DNA of 64,000 bases from JBEPTX01 sp041691795 (GCA_041691795.1 JBEPTX010000001.1:248001-312000), one strand, 5' to 3'; shown: positions 42,365 through 52,630, numbered from the stretch's first letter. The notes: generated by a model from the letters alone, not told the origin. Translations and numbers: made by a program.

Positions 42365-43987
42365 TTACCGACTATTTGGGAATAGTAGCTGTTCGATCTT
42401 TCGTACGATTGGATTAGCCTCTTCCAATTTTAGGAGGCGGCTAAATAGTAAATAGACGAGCATGCTGACTGTTGCAATCACAACAAACTTTGGGAAAGTT
42501 GCGAGGAAGCTTTGGTCGACATTCTGTAGCTGCAATAATTGTACGCAGATGTAACTGACAATACTCATCAAAAATGTCGCGACTGCCATGCGCCCAATTG
42601 CCCGCATCAGTGCCATGTCGAACAAACCTTTAATACGACGGTTCATGACAAAGAACAAAATCAAAACTTCGACTGCAGCAACGATTGACTGCGCCCAAGC
42701 CAAACCATAGGCACCCATACCTAAGCTCAACGTGAACCAAACGGCCAAACCAACATTCAGTGTGATCGAAAAAATCGAGATGTATAACGGCGTTTTAGTA
42801 TCTTGTTGCGCATAAAAACTGCGTGCAGCGATATGATAAATTGAACGAAATAGAATAGCTACAACCAATGCACCCAGTAGCCCAGCCATTAATGTGTCAC
42901 CACCGTTTTTGATAAAGTTTACCAGATAACCACGTGTGAAAAACGTGATCGCTGAGACAGGCATTGCCAGCCAAATAATCACACGAAGCACTGTTTGTAA
43001 TTCGCTTTTGAATAGGTCGGGCCGACCCTGCGAAAGTCGTTCAGTCATTTTTGGAAATGCTGCTGTACTAATCGCCACACCAATCAAATTAATTGGCGCC
43101 ATATGGAGCGTTGTCGCGTTATTATATGTCGCGAGTGTTCCAGCGACCATGCGTGATGCCAAGTTATTTTCGGCAATACCAACAATGTAATCCATGCCTT
43201 GATCAAGCGATCGTGGCGGAAGTAATCGTAGAACTTTACGAAAGCCTTTGTTCTGCCAGTAAATTTTGAATTGGTAATCAAACCCAAGTCCAAGCAGTCC
43301 AATACTACTGACCACAAGTTGCATAATCGAACCAAGCACGACGCCTAGCGCCACACCCATAATCCCGCCATCAAATACTTGCCAGCCAAAAATATTGATT
43401 CCGCCCGTAAAGAAAACAAGTCCAATAATGATGCCTATATTGTAGATCGTTGGCGCAAGCGCATAAAAAGTAAATCGCCCGACAGCCTGCTGCATACTGG
43501 CAATCACCGTCGCAATCGCAAACAAGAATGGGTTAACTGCAATCACTCGCATCATACTCGTCGCAAGTGCCAGCCCAGATTCACTCAGTCCTGGAGCAAT
43601 CACATATTTGATAAGTGGTTCGGCAAAGATAATGATAAGGACGCTCGTCACCAGAGTCACCAGCGCCATAAAATTAATCATGCTGGTCGATAATTCCCAT
43701 GCTGATTTGCGGTTACCAGTGCCCAAGCGTTGATTAAACACCGGAATGAACGTCACACTTAGTGCACCCGAGACGAGTATGAAAAACATGAAATCCGGTA
43801 CAGTAAACGCAGCGATGTAGGCGTCATAGCCAGTTGGATAGGTATCGAGATAGTAGCCGTTCAAAAGACGAAGACGGAAAAATCCAAACAATAACGATAT
43901 CAATGTTGAGCCTGCTAAAAGCGATGCAGCTGACTGGATGGTCAGCTTTTGATTCGCTTTGGCAACAACATTGCGGATTCTTCCCAT
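42365..43987 (-). CDS. murJ: Lipid II flippase MurJ (MviN)
   Basis: Multidrug/oligosaccharidyl-lipid/polysaccharide (MOP) family exporter that flips lipid II for peptidoglycan. 540 residues with about 14 membrane helices. Landmarks: GFFRLRLLNGY near the start, the periplasmic cationic residues, MQQAVGRFTFYALAPTIYNIGIIIG, LPPRSLDQGMDYIVG and RSFYAQQDTKTPLYISI. 13 bp after ftsH in the same direction. Confidence 0.95.
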   Translation of the reverse strand: MGRIRNVVAKANQKLTIQSAASLLAGSTLISLLFGFFRLRLLNGYYLDTYPTGYDAYIAAFTVPDFMFFILVSGALSVTFIPVFNQRLGTGNRKSAWELSTSMINFMALVTLVTSVLIIIFAEPLIKYVIAPGLSESGLALATSMMRVIAVNPFLFAIATVIASMQQAVGRFTFYALAPTIYNIGIIIGLVFFTGGINIFGWQVFDGGIMGVALGVVLGSIMQLVVSSIGLLGLGFDYQFKIYWQNKGFRKVLRLLPPRSLDQGMDYIVGIAENNLASRMVAGTLATYNNATTLHMAPINLIGVAISTAAFPKMTERLSQGRPDLFKSELQTVLRVIIWLAMPVSAITFFTRGYLVNFIKNGGDTLMAGLLGALVVAILFRSIYHIAARSFYAQQDTKTPLYISIFSITLNVGLAVWFTLSLGMGAYGLAWAQSIVAAVEVLILFFVMNRRIKGLFDMALMRAIGRMAVATFLMSIVSYICVQLLQLQNVDQSFLATFPKFVVIATVSMLVYLLFSRLLKLEEANPIVRKIEQLLFPNSR

Positions 43988-44000
43988 AGTTGTATATTAA

Positions 44001-45890
44001 CTAGGCGGCAGCCTTTGGCGCATATAATCTTGCTTCTGGTGGGAGGATCGTATCTTTCAATAGTTTCGTGACAGATGCATCATCGAGTGTCTCTTCGACA
44101 AGCAGTGCTTTGGCTAGTTTGTCCAAACTTTCACGATTATGATTGATGACAATCTCGGCACGACGAGCTGCTTCTTTGATAAGCTGCTCGACTTCGAGGT
44201 CAATTTCTTTGGCCGTATCATCGCTATATGGTCGTTCGTGCGTAATTTTGTCGAATACCATGCCGCCGCCGTCATCGTGGAATACTTGGTCGCGTAGTTT
44301 GGTTCCCATTCCCTGTTCGATGATCATGTCACGAGCAATTTCGGTCGACTGGCGCAGGTCAGAACCAGCACCAGTCGTGATCGCATCAGCACCATAGATA
44401 ATCTTTTCGGCAACACGCCCACCTAGGCCACGTGCCAAAATATCTTTGAATTCGTAGACGTTCGTATAGCTTTTGTCTTCGGCTGGCAAGAACCATGTCA
44501 CACCACCAGTTCCACCGCGTGGAATAATCGTGACCTTGTGAACTGGGTCACTATCAGGCAGAACGTGACCAACGATTGCGTGTCCAGCTTCGTGGTACGC
44601 GGTCAATTCTTTTTCTTTGTCGGTCATAATCTTGGCTTTTCGCTCTGGACCAATCGCAACCTTTTCAAATGCTTCGGTCAGATCAGCATTACTTATTTTC
44701 TTGCGGTTAGCCCGGGCAGTAATAATCGCCGCTTCATTGGCAATGTTGGCAAGATCCGCACCTGAAGAACCGGCAGTTTTAGCAGCCAATTTGTCCAAAT
44801 CAACAGTGTGATCAACTGGCTTGTTTTTGAAATGCACTTTCAAAATCGCCTCACGGTCGCGGCGTTCAGGCAACATAATGTTCGTACGGCGGTCGAAACG
44901 ACCCGGACGCAGTAGGGCAGGATCAAGCACATCAGCACGGTTAGTTGCGGCTAGCACAATCACATTCGTGCCAGTTTCAAATCCGTCCATTTCAACCAAA
45001 ATTTGGTTCAAAGTCTGTTCGCGCTCGTCATGGCCACCGCCCATACCACTGCCACGTTTGCGACCAACAGCATCAATTTCATCGATGAAGATAATGGCTG
45101 GTGCATTCTTTTTGGCTTTGGCAAACAAATCACGAACACGTGAGGCACCAACACCAACGAACATTTCAACGAATTCAGAACCAGAGATACTAAAGAATGG
45201 AACATTTGCCTCACCCGCAACGGCACGTGCCAGCATGGTTTTACCCGTACCAGGATTACCGACTAGCAGAACACCCTTTGGAATTTTGGCACCGAGTTCT
45301 TCGTACTTTTTCGGATGTTTGAGGAAATCAACAACTTCTTCGAGATCTTGTTTAGCGTTGTCGTTACCAGCAATATCACCGAACACGACTTTTTCTTTGT
45401 CGAGCCCGTACAATTTGGCTTTTGATTTGCCAAAGCCCATTGCCTGGTTGTTCTGACCTTGCGCCTGGCGCATCATATATAGGAAGAATCCGGCAATCAA
45501 CAGTACTGGAACAACAACGATTAGTAATTGAAAGACCGTACTTCCGACTTCTGATGGGGGATTGTCAGCGATGACGTTCTTGGCTGCTGGAGTCAGAACT
45601 GTGTCTTTCAATAATGTACTCACACCACCTTGGATGTAAGAATGTTGGGTAGGATGATCACTACCTTTTGGCGTAATTTCAAGATCACTACCTGTCCCCT
45701 TGATGCTGGTGATTTCGCCCTTGTTGGCGTTTGTAATCACTTCTGAAATTGGGACGTCTTTCAATTTAGTCTGTGGTGCCATGACCGCAAAGGTCGTCAG
45801 AACGCCCAATATGATAATCGCCCAAAAAAGGCCCAAACGGAGCCAATTCATCGTTTTTTTATTCTTCGGTAGCTTACTTTTTGTTGCCAT
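44001..45890 (-). CDS. ftsH: ATP-dependent zinc metalloprotease FtsH
   Basis: Membrane AAA+ protease for quality control. 629 residues: two membrane helices (about 15-36 and 118-140) with a small outside domain, Walker A GNPGTGKTML, Walker B IIFIDEIDAVG, SRH region, and the HEAGH zinc motif (YHEAGHAIVGHV). All catalytic motifs present. GGAAGG precedes the start. It follows tilS, the usual tilS-ftsH order. Confidence 0.98.
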   Translation of the reverse strand: MATKSKLPKNKKTMNWLRLGLFWAIIILGVLTTFAVMAPQTKLKDVPISEVITNANKGEITSIKGTGSDLEITPKGSDHPTQHSYIQGGVSTLLKDTVLTPAAKNVIADNPPSEVGSTVFQLLIVVVPVLLIAGFFLYMMRQAQGQNNQAMGFGKSKAKLYGLDKEKVVFGDIAGNDNAKQDLEEVVDFLKHPKKYEELGAKIPKGVLLVGNPGTGKTMLARAVAGEANVPFFSISGSEFVEMFVGVGASRVRDLFAKAKKNAPAIIFIDEIDAVGRKRGSGMGGGHDEREQTLNQILVEMDGFETGTNVIVLAATNRADVLDPALLRPGRFDRRTNIMLPERRDREAILKVHFKNKPVDHTVDLDKLAAKTAGSSGADLANIANEAAIITARANRKKISNADLTEAFEKVAIGPERKAKIMTDKEKELTAYHEAGHAIVGHVLPDSDPVHKVTIIPRGGTGGVTWFLPAEDKSYTNVYEFKDILARGLGGRVAEKIIYGADAITTGAGSDLRQSTEIARDMIIEQGMGTKLRDQVFHDDGGGMVFDKITHERPYSDDTAKEIDLEVEQLIKEAARRAEIVINHNRESLDKLAKALLVEETLDDASVTKLLKDTILPPEARLYAPKAAA

Positions 45891-45966
45891 ACTATTAGTC
45901 TCTTCGTCCTTCCTAGATCAAATGCAATAGAACAAGATAATTCCCACTCCTTTAATAGTAGCATTT

Positions 45967-46827
45967 TTACACCTTTTCAACAATGAATTCTGTACGCGTA
46001 AAACGCAGACGCAGACCACCACCAACATCATGTACCGCACCGGGACGAGCCACTTTGATGGCAGTGAGAGCAAGGTGTCGCTGTGGCTCAGTGGGACTCA
46101 TCCCCGTCTGCGCCACAAAGACTGCACGAAGTAGCTCAACCGCCACCGATTGCGCGATTGCGGTGAAAAAGTGTCGCGAATAGGGTGATTGACCAATCAG
46201 CAAACGGGTCTCAGCGTCAATGAATTGCTTGAATTCAATCTGTTGATCACGCATTGCGACCAATAACCTATGATCGTCATCGTCAATTGTCGACGATATT
46301 TTGCGACGCATACGATTACGGAGGTAGGCGTCAGATTGATTTGTACTGTCCTCGTGCCATTTCAATTTATTTTTCTCGGCATATTCAATCAATGCTTTTT
46401 TACGAAGATGTACGATAGGTCGCACAATATCGTGACTATCCAGAACGGCCACACCGCGCCAGCCAGTTCCACGCGTCACATTAATGGCAATTGTCTCGAC
46501 CACATCATCGGCGTGATGTGCAGTCACAATTTTTGCCTGGTGGTTGGCTGCAACTTTACGCAAAAACTCATATCGTCTGTTTCTGGCTTGTTCCTCACTT
46601 GCTCCCACGCCAAGTTCTTCACGTTTTGATTCAAAATCTAACCCGTAGTTACCTGCCAATTCACTGACAAATCGCGCATCGTCAGCCGAATCGGAACGAA
46701 TACCATGATCAAAGTGCGCCACGACAAGTTTTAGATCTGCCTGCTGTGCCAACATATGCAGCAGCACGACCGAATCAACACCACCACTTACAGCTACGAC
46801 GTATGATCCTGGCGCGATATGTTCCAT
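45967..46827 (-). CDS. tilS: tRNA(Ile)-lysidine synthetase
   Basis: Adds lysine to the wobble C of the AUA-reading tRNA-Ile. 286 residues. PP-loop SGGVDSVVLLHML, then HFDHGIRSDSADDARFV, TAHHADDVVET and DSTNQSDAYLRNRMR are TilS landmarks. A C-terminal dimer/RNA-binding domain is shortened compared with the ~430-residue family norm. The ATG at 46827, 2 nt after the upstream stop codon, is chosen because it sits just before the PP-loop. Confidence 0.93.
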   Translation of the reverse strand: MEHIAPGSYVVAVSGGVDSVVLLHMLAQQADLKLVVAHFDHGIRSDSADDARFVSELAGNYGLDFESKREELGVGASEEQARNRRYEFLRKVAANHQAKIVTAHHADDVVETIAINVTRGTGWRGVAVLDSHDIVRPIVHLRKKALIEYAEKNKLKWHEDSTNQSDAYLRNRMRRKISSTIDDDDHRLLVAMRDQQIEFKQFIDAETRLLIGQSPYSRHFFTAIAQSVAVELLRAVFVAQTGMSPTEPQRHLALTAIKVARPGAVHDVGGGLRLRFTRTEFIVEKV

Positions 46828-46829
46828 GC

Positions 46830-47000
46830 TTAGTACCGCTTGGCTATTTTGACGCCCAACCAAATGCCAACAAATCCGCCGATGAGTCCACCCAAAATGC
46901 TCCAACCACCAAATCCATCATCAATTCCCATTAGCACCGGAATATAGCCGCCAATTAATCCAAACAATCCCGCCGCAAAGAGAATGATTTTTTTGTTCAT
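46830..47000 (-). CDS. Small membrane protein upstream of tilS
   Basis: 56 residues, two short hydrophobic helices separated by IDDGFGG: KKIILFAAGLFGLIGGYI and WSILGGLIGGFVGIW, ending KIAKRY. TATACT with 6 nt to the ATG at 47000 marks it as a leaderless gene, and tilS starts 2 nt after its TAA, so it is coupled. Size and design recall AtpZ/YtxH-like glycine-zipper proteins; no firm family. Confidence 0.65.
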   Translation of the reverse strand: MNKKIILFAAGLFGLIGGYIPVLMGIDDGFGGWSILGGLIGGFVGIWLGVKIAKRY

Positions 47001-47015
47001 ATATATAGTATACAG

Positions 47016-48248
47016 CTATAGATAACGGGTACTGCCGAATGGAATTTTTTGTTTGACAAAATCACCCGTGCCAAGTGTATCGGCGCTATGGATAACTCGC
47101 ATACCGTAGCGATTATTTATCTCGTCAACCGCACCGGTAATTTGTCGCTGCCTAGCAAGCTCGTCACCAAAAAAGCTCAGTTGTGGATCGTCATCGTCTG
47201 ATAGTTCGTAAACACTCACGCCGATTGCCCGTATTTTATCCGGAGCCAGCCGAAACAAATCTTCGGCCTGGGCATAGATAGCTTGATCGCTAAAAAACGG
47301 CATGCTGACCATCCGTCGAGAGTGCCAATATTTACGCTCTGTCGTCGTTGCCCATACTAAAACCCCACGCGCAACTTTATCCTGGCTTCGTAATTTTTGG
47401 CCCGTTGATTCACACAAGTGATGCAGTCGCTGGACGATTTTTTCATACGACAAATCTTTTCGCTCTAGCACATATTGCCGTCCGGCGGTTTTCAGATCAT
47501 GCGTCACGTCGTCAACTTCCCAGCCGCGCAGGCGCTGATGCCACTGCTCACCACAAATACTTTTGAAAACCATACTGTGCAGCGCCACGGGATCAGCATC
47601 GAGAAATTCTAGGGGAGTATAAATGCCAATTGTGTTCAAACGATGTTCGTTGTGTTTAGCAATGCCAGTAAGATCAGTCAGCTGTAATGTACCCATCACT
47701 TCTCGTAAATTCTCGTGCGTGATGATGTCCAGGCCGTCGGGTTTGTGCAATCCAGCAGCGGTTTTCGCCAAAAACCGATTGGTTGCAATTCCAACGTTGC
47801 AGCGCATTGCACAGCCAATTTCATCACGTAGTCGCTGCTTTATCTCCAGGCCAATCGACTCCAATCCCCTATTTTTGATCATTTCGGGGGAGTGGTGAAA
47901 ATCAATCACACCTTCATCAATACTTTTCATCGTCACATGGGCCGAGTAGTCGCGCATAATTGCCAGCATCCTATGATACACATAGCGATATTTAGCCGGG
48001 TCACTTTCGAGACCAACCAATTCTGGACAGATTCTTCTGGCATCTTTTAGTTTGACTCCTAATGTGACTCCCCTCGCCTTTGCCTCATAACTCGCTGTCA
48101 CGATCATCGTATGTTCGGTCCGTCGATTAACAATCGCTACCGGTCGACCGCGAAGCATTGGCCGCGCCTGCTGTTCGACCGTCGCAAAACAACTGTTGAG
48201 ATCAATGTGCATAATTTGTGGAATCTCGGGATTATAATCGTTACGCAT
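47016..48248 (-). CDS. dinB: DNA polymerase IV (Y-family)
   Basis: Translesion polymerase. 410 residues. Palm residues in MHIDLNSCFATVE, TASYEAKARGV, KSIDEGVIDF (catalytic Asp-Glu), and YRYVYHRMLAIM; the C-terminal little-finger domain follows. Full length. The 5' end overlaps the small gene upstream by 8 bp, so they are co-transcribed and probably SOS-controlled through the palindrome at 48538. Confidence 0.95.
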   Translation of the reverse strand: MRNDYNPEIPQIMHIDLNSCFATVEQQARPMLRGRPVAIVNRRTEHTMIVTASYEAKARGVTLGVKLKDARRICPELVGLESDPAKYRYVYHRMLAIMRDYSAHVTMKSIDEGVIDFHHSPEMIKNRGLESIGLEIKQRLRDEIGCAMRCNVGIATNRFLAKTAAGLHKPDGLDIITHENLREVMGTLQLTDLTGIAKHNEHRLNTIGIYTPLEFLDADPVALHSMVFKSICGEQWHQRLRGWEVDDVTHDLKTAGRQYVLERKDLSYEKIVQRLHHLCESTGQKLRSQDKVARGVLVWATTTERKYWHSRRMVSMPFFSDQAIYAQAEDLFRLAPDKIRAIGVSVYELSDDDDPQLSFFGDELARQRQITGAVDEINNRYGMRVIHSADTLGTGDFVKQKIPFGSTRYL

Positions 48249-48507
48249 TACGATCGCCTTCCCGGGTCAGACGCCATGTCAGACGCTCGCTATCAAATTC
48301 CAATCGATAATCCGCACCTCCATTGGTCACATCAAACATGTGAATCGTTCGACTGCCCTTTTCGCTTGGATGGCGCAATCCGATTTCTGTGATCGTTATT
48401 TCGCGTCCATTTGGACGACGGAATCGGACTGGCACACATGGGTTTAATCCCTCACCAAACGTTGCGATGACCTCTATACGTTCGTTCAAAAAAGTTTCAT
48501 CATTCAT
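48241..48507 (-). CDS. Small protein co-transcribed with dinB
   Basis: 88 residues, soluble, basic and beta-rich (IEVIATFGEGLNPCVPVRFRRPNGREITITEIG). It overlaps dinB by 8 bp. No family is recognised; in operons with dinB such small proteins are presumed accessories in DNA repair. The ATG at 48507 has GAGG upstream; a TTG 15 nt earlier is the alternative. Confidence 0.7.
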   Translation of the reverse strand: MNDETFLNERIEVIATFGEGLNPCVPVRFRRPNGREITITEIGLRHPSEKGSRTIHMFDVTNGGADYRLEFDSERLTWRLTREGDRNA

Positions 48508-48523
48508 ATCAAAAATCCTCAAA

Positions 48524-48547
48524 ATTATAGTTTGAGAAACGATCGTT
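48524..48547 (-). promoter_or_regulatory. dinB operon promoter with candidate SOS operator
   Basis: TATAAT (48524-48529, minus) precedes the small gene. Eight bp further upstream is a perfect palindrome AACGATCGTT (48538-48547), placed between the -10 and -35. It resembles Gram-positive LexA boxes (GAAC-N4-GTTC) in design. The rest of the gap to 48751 holds only the divergent promoter of the next gene (TATAAT at 48739-48744). Confidence 0.45.
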
Positions 48548-48751
48548 GAGTTGTTCGCCCGTTTTTTCTATCCGTTTCTAACAGAAAATCCGAAGACGAT
48601 AATGAATGATTCCACCGGAGGGACGCTTTGCAAAAATTGCCAGTGTGTTTCGCGGGGATGTACTCTTATTATATCACTCTCATGTCCATGAGCGCACTGT
48701 CCATTAACCTAAGCGATGTATTTTCATGAAAGAGTTGTTATAATCACGCTT

Positions 48752-49813
48752 ATGAATATTTTGCGCTCAATTTTGATCGGTCTTATGAGTTTTGTCTGCG
48801 TCATCACGATTTCTGGAACTATTTACGTAACGACATTGCAATCAACAATCATGAATCCGACTGTTGTTAAAAGTTGGTTAAAAGACAGCAAAATTTATGA
48901 CGGAGGACTGTTGTCGTTATTGGTCCAACCAGGCCAACAAAACGACAAGCAACCAGATTCACCGCAAAAAATCATCGCAACATCCAGCCAAGTCAAAACG
49001 GCGCTCAGTAATACCTATACACCTGATTTTATTCAGACTCAAGTTGAAACAATGGTCAACAATGCCTACGCTTGGATGGACGGCAAAACACCAAATTTTA
49101 GCTTCTCGGTTCCGATCGATCAAAAAAAGGATGTGTTAATTCAGCAACTCGCAGCAGCAATCGAACCGCAAATTGCCGCCCTGCCCGTCTGTAGTCAAGC
49201 CATGGTCGCTGCCCAAACTGCCTGCCGCCCAAGCGGCGAAACGCCTGCCCAAGTAGCAACCGAACTGACCACCCAAAATATTCAGCAATCCAGCATGTTC
49301 AACAAACCGATCACTAATGAAACGTTGGCAAAAAACGACAACAGTCCCATTGATAGCAACAAGCAATCACTACTTACACAACTGCCTTCAATTCATCAGT
49401 TAATTAACCAACTTTCGATCATTTTTCCTATCATTGCGCTTGTTGCAATCGCAATCATTGTCGCAATTGCCAAAAGTGGGCAAAGGTTACTCGCCTCACT
49501 ACGTCTATCACGCCGCATTTTCTTTAGCATGATACTCACATTTATCGGTGCACTGGTTTTCGTGTGGTTGACCAGAAATAGCGATTTCGGTCTTTCGGGT
49601 GTCGCAGGCCAAGCAAGCGACGCATTGTTGCCACTTATAGAAATTGCTCTCGCGGGCCTGGCAAAAACACTGGCGATTTATAGTGGTATTGTCTGCTTTG
49701 TTACCCTAGCAATCTGGATCGGCATCGCTATCTGGCTCAAAAAACACGCTCCTGTGCCATCCGAAACCCCGGCAATTGTAGCGACAGAACCAATTCCAGC
49801 ACAGGTCTCATAA
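48752..49813 (+). CDS. Membrane protein with large exterior domain
   Basis: 353 residues. N-terminal helix (about 4-28), a ~190-residue outside region with Gln-rich segments and two Cys (PVCSQAMVAAQTACRP), then three membrane helices (about 225-245, 258-280, 305-335) and a Pro-rich tail. Not recognised. TATAAT at 48739-48744 is 7 nt before the ATG: leaderless. Confidence 0.65.
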   Translation: MNILRSILIGLMSFVCVITISGTIYVTTLQSTIMNPTVVKSWLKDSKIYDGGLLSLLVQPGQQNDKQPDSPQKIIATSSQVKTALSNTYTPDFIQTQVETMVNNAYAWMDGKTPNFSFSVPIDQKKDVLIQQLAAAIEPQIAALPVCSQAMVAAQTACRPSGETPAQVATELTTQNIQQSSMFNKPITNETLAKNDNSPIDSNKQSLLTQLPSIHQLINQLSIIFPIIALVAIAIIVAIAKSGQRLLASLRLSRRIFFSMILTFIGALVFVWLTRNSDFGLSGVAGQASDALLPLIEIALAGLAKTLAIYSGIVCFVTLAIWIGIAIWLKKHAPVPSETPAIVATEPIPAQVS

Positions 49814-49856
49814 ACCACTTGTGCTTTTGTCCGAGAAAGCGTATACCTAATGCAAG

Positions 49857-50372
49857 ATGGCAAATCACGAGGGAGATCCGTTCGTTCCTGCACCCGACTA
49901 TTTGCCTGATGTCATCGACTATTTTGCACAACCAGATCATCGCACTGAATTAGATAATTTCATGGGGTTTTATAATACCTATTGCCACCCACCTGGTGGT
50001 ATTTCCGAGCAAATTGCCGACCACCCAATAGACGTTGCTATTGGTATTTCATGGCCATCACGCCAGGTCATTGCACTACGTCAAAATGAGCCAGAGCTTG
50101 GCGAAAAGATCGACTTTCAACTAAGTGTTTATGATATTCTATCCGGTGAAACGACAGACTATCTCGTCAACCAAGAACCGCTGCTTGACCAATCAAAAGG
50201 CTTCGGCGATATCCCAAGATTAACCTTTCACGCCCAATTACCGCAGACAGTTTCATTGGCACTAAGCACTCAAAGTGTTGATTGGACAAGTCCGGCAACG
50301 AATAACAATCCTGTTCCGCTGCCAGATATCCTGCTCCTTCCCCACCAAATTGCCTACCAGAACAACATCTAG
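49857..50372 (+). CDS. Hypothetical soluble protein
   Basis: 171 residues, acidic, no signal peptide or helix. Pro- and Gln-rich, with no recognised motif. It follows the membrane protein gene by 43 bp and converges on the hydrolase gene with a 4-bp overlap. Codon use looks like its neighbours. Confidence 0.55.
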   Translation: MANHEGDPFVPAPDYLPDVIDYFAQPDHRTELDNFMGFYNTYCHPPGGISEQIADHPIDVAIGISWPSRQVIALRQNEPELGEKIDFQLSVYDILSGETTDYLVNQEPLLDQSKGFGDIPRLTFHAQLPQTVSLALSTQSVDWTSPATNNNPVPLPDILLLPHQIAYQNNI

Positions 50373-50947
50373 CGTTTGGCTTCGCGTACAATCTTCCATG
50401 ACAAAATCGTTAGTGCCAGGCCAATAGATACCAAATGTCCGATCGACCATAATCGCACTGTCCGACAACCTGGAATTATCGTCTCGTTGACTGGAACAAC
50501 CGGGTCATAAATCGGATGAATCGATACAAACCGTGAGCACTGTTTGTCGCTTAGTTTTCCGATTGAATCATTGAGTTTATCCATTGATGTTTTGAATGCA
50601 GGACTCTTGTCGTAATAATGCTGGGCGACTTTTTCTGGTTGAGTATTTTTGCCACAAATTGTCATGGCTTTATAGAGTTCATTCGGTCGTGAGGCGTACA
50701 TATGAACCGCCATACTCCCGCCAGCGCTTTCACCAATTAGCACGATTCGTTTGCCTTTTACCTTATCAATCGCCTGCGATAATCGTGCAAATTTACTATC
50801 AAAATCAGCATTATCCGACCACTTCATTGGTACTAATTCTATGGTCACATTTTTGTAATGCCACCAACCCAGTAGCTTCCGCCTGATATGATCATAGCCA
50901 TCACCAAAACCAGAAATATACAGAATATGAATTGGGGCTTGTTTCAT
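50369..50947 (-). CDS. Alpha/beta hydrolase fold protein
   Basis: 192 residues. IGESAGGSMAVH (nucleophile Ser elbow), HPIYDPVVPVNE (likely Asp) and GHLVSIG (likely His) form a canonical catalytic triad. Substrate unknown. A C-terminal hydrophobic segment (LVSIGLALTILSWKIV) may hold it to the membrane. It starts at the base next to the dipZ stop codon. Confidence 0.75.
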   Translation of the reverse strand: MKQAPIHILYISGFGDGYDHIRRKLLGWWHYKNVTIELVPMKWSDNADFDSKFARLSQAIDKVKGKRIVLIGESAGGSMAVHMYASRPNELYKAMTICGKNTQPEKVAQHYYDKSPAFKTSMDKLNDSIGKLSDKQCSRFVSIHPIYDPVVPVNETIIPGCRTVRLWSIGHLVSIGLALTILSWKIVREAKR

Positions 50948-52630
50948 CTAACTTCCAAACGTAAAGGTATTGAGCTGAACACCCGCGGGAACGCGAAGCT
51001 CCAATGTAGCATCTGAATTAAATGTATCGAAATGCGCAAGTTTGTAGAGCTGAGCCATTGATACTTTTAGTTGAGAACTGACGATATCACCGCCCGCACT
51101 CTTGGTTTGGCTAATTGGTGAACCGTCTAGTTTGACATCGATAGTACCCGTTTTATCAGAACCTGTTACAACGTATACATCTTTGGCAGCAACTCTGAAT
51201 CGCAGCACACTATCACTTACAGCCGTAATACCTTCGCCTTTTACACTCCACTGGCCACCCAATGTCCATTGTCCCAAATCTGGCGCGCCAAGTGAAAAGT
51301 TATGCGTACCATCAGTCAAATCGGTTGACCCAACATAGCCACCAGCACGTGAACTTCCAAAATATGTTTCTGGTGTTTCGTTGGCGCTACTTGCTACCTT
51401 TTCTACTTGCGCACCAGCGATTGTTTTGGCGGGAACTGAACCACCGTTTTCAGTAATCAGCGCACGAACTTTTGTTTCAGTTTCTTTGTCACCACCTTCA
51501 CCAAAATGCGTATAACGAACGCGACCATCTTTATCAATCAAATAGCTGGCAGGCCAATATTGGTTTTGGAATGCTGCCCATGTTTCAAGATTGTTATCCT
51601 GTGCAATCGGATAGAGCAGTCCATCTTGTTTAACTGCAGCCCGTACGTTATCCGGATTTTTCTCGAACGAAAATTCCGGGGCATGCACGCCAACAATGAC
51701 AAATCCGCTATCCTTGTAATTTGCATACAGTGCCTTCAAAAACGGCTGTGTCCGAATACAATTGATGCAACTGTAGGTCCAAAAATCAACCAGAACGACT
51801 TTGCCTTTTAGCCCAGCAACTGTCAAAGGTTCGCTATTAATCCAGTTGGTAAGTCCGGTAAATTCTGGTGCCGGGTATGCATTGCCGTCAACAACTTCTT
51901 GCTTGCCACTTGGGATTAATTTGCTAGAAAGTGCGTCGAAATTAAAAATCGTATGTTCGGAAATATAGACCTGTAGTTGTTTGTCGTAACCAGTCATAAT
52001 CAAACCGCCAACGACGATAAACAAAATTGCGAGAATTCGCGTAAACCATCCACGAGGATTGCTTGCCCAACGCAAATGTCGAACGAACTTCTGACCGATG
52101 AATCCGATAAGCAGCAACATGGCTGATAGTCCAATAATGTAGGCAACCATGTATATCATTGCTACCGTGAAATTAACTGGTAGAACCGTTGCCAGGATAT
52201 ATCCATACACAGGACTACAACTACTAAATACCGGGCCAAGTGCTGCGCCCGTAATAATTGCTCCGATGACCGCGCCTTTGCCTGCACCCTTCCCGAGTAA
52301 TTGTTGCGATTTAGCTTGCAGATTGAATAATAAAATCAAGCGCTCATAAATCTGCGGAAATAACATCAGTAGACCGATGCCGACGATGATTCCACCAGAT
52401 ACATACGTAATTGCAGCGGGTGATACGTTAATAAATAATGTCGTTACTTTTAGTAATAATGTGAAGAGTAGGAGTGACGCTGCAAGGCTTGCGGTAATAA
52501 TAAATGGGCGGCGTTTGTCGTGAACGTCGCCGGTCATCGAACCACCAATGATTACGGGTAGCAGCGCAAAAACACATGGTGCAAATACGGTGATGACGCC
52601 TGCGAAAAATGCGCTGAAGAATAAAAACAT
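50948..52630 (-). CDS. dipZ: DipZ-like fused CcdA-thioredoxin protein
   Basis: Membrane disulfide reductase. 560 residues: residues ~1-220 a CcdA-type transporter of electrons with APC and SSCSP cysteines; about 255-400 a TlpA-like thioredoxin domain outside with WTYSCINCIRTQP (CINC active site); then a C-terminal beta-sandwich (~400-560) as in mycobacterial DipZ. Reductant from the cytoplasm would be passed to exported Cys proteins. GGGGATC precedes the ATG. Several secreted proteins here have Cys pairs, e.g. the repeats at 1887. Confidence 0.93.
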   Translation of the reverse strand: MFLFFSAFFAGVITVFAPCVFALLPVIIGGSMTGDVHDKRRPFIITASLAASLLLFTLLLKVTTLFINVSPAAITYVSGGIIVGIGLLMLFPQIYERLILLFNLQAKSQQLLGKGAGKGAVIGAIITGAALGPVFSSCSPVYGYILATVLPVNFTVAMIYMVAYIIGLSAMLLLIGFIGQKFVRHLRWASNPRGWFTRILAILFIVVGGLIMTGYDKQLQVYISEHTIFNFDALSSKLIPSGKQEVVDGNAYPAPEFTGLTNWINSEPLTVAGLKGKVVLVDFWTYSCINCIRTQPFLKALYANYKDSGFVIVGVHAPEFSFEKNPDNVRAAVKQDGLLYPIAQDNNLETWAAFQNQYWPASYLIDKDGRVRYTHFGEGGDKETETKVRALITENGGSVPAKTIAGAQVEKVASSANETPETYFGSSRAGGYVGSTDLTDGTHNFSLGAPDLGQWTLGGQWSVKGEGITAVSDSVLRFRVAAKDVYVVTGSDKTGTIDVKLDGSPISQTKSAGGDIVSSQLKVSMAQLYKLAHFDTFNSDATLELRVPAGVQLNTFTFGS

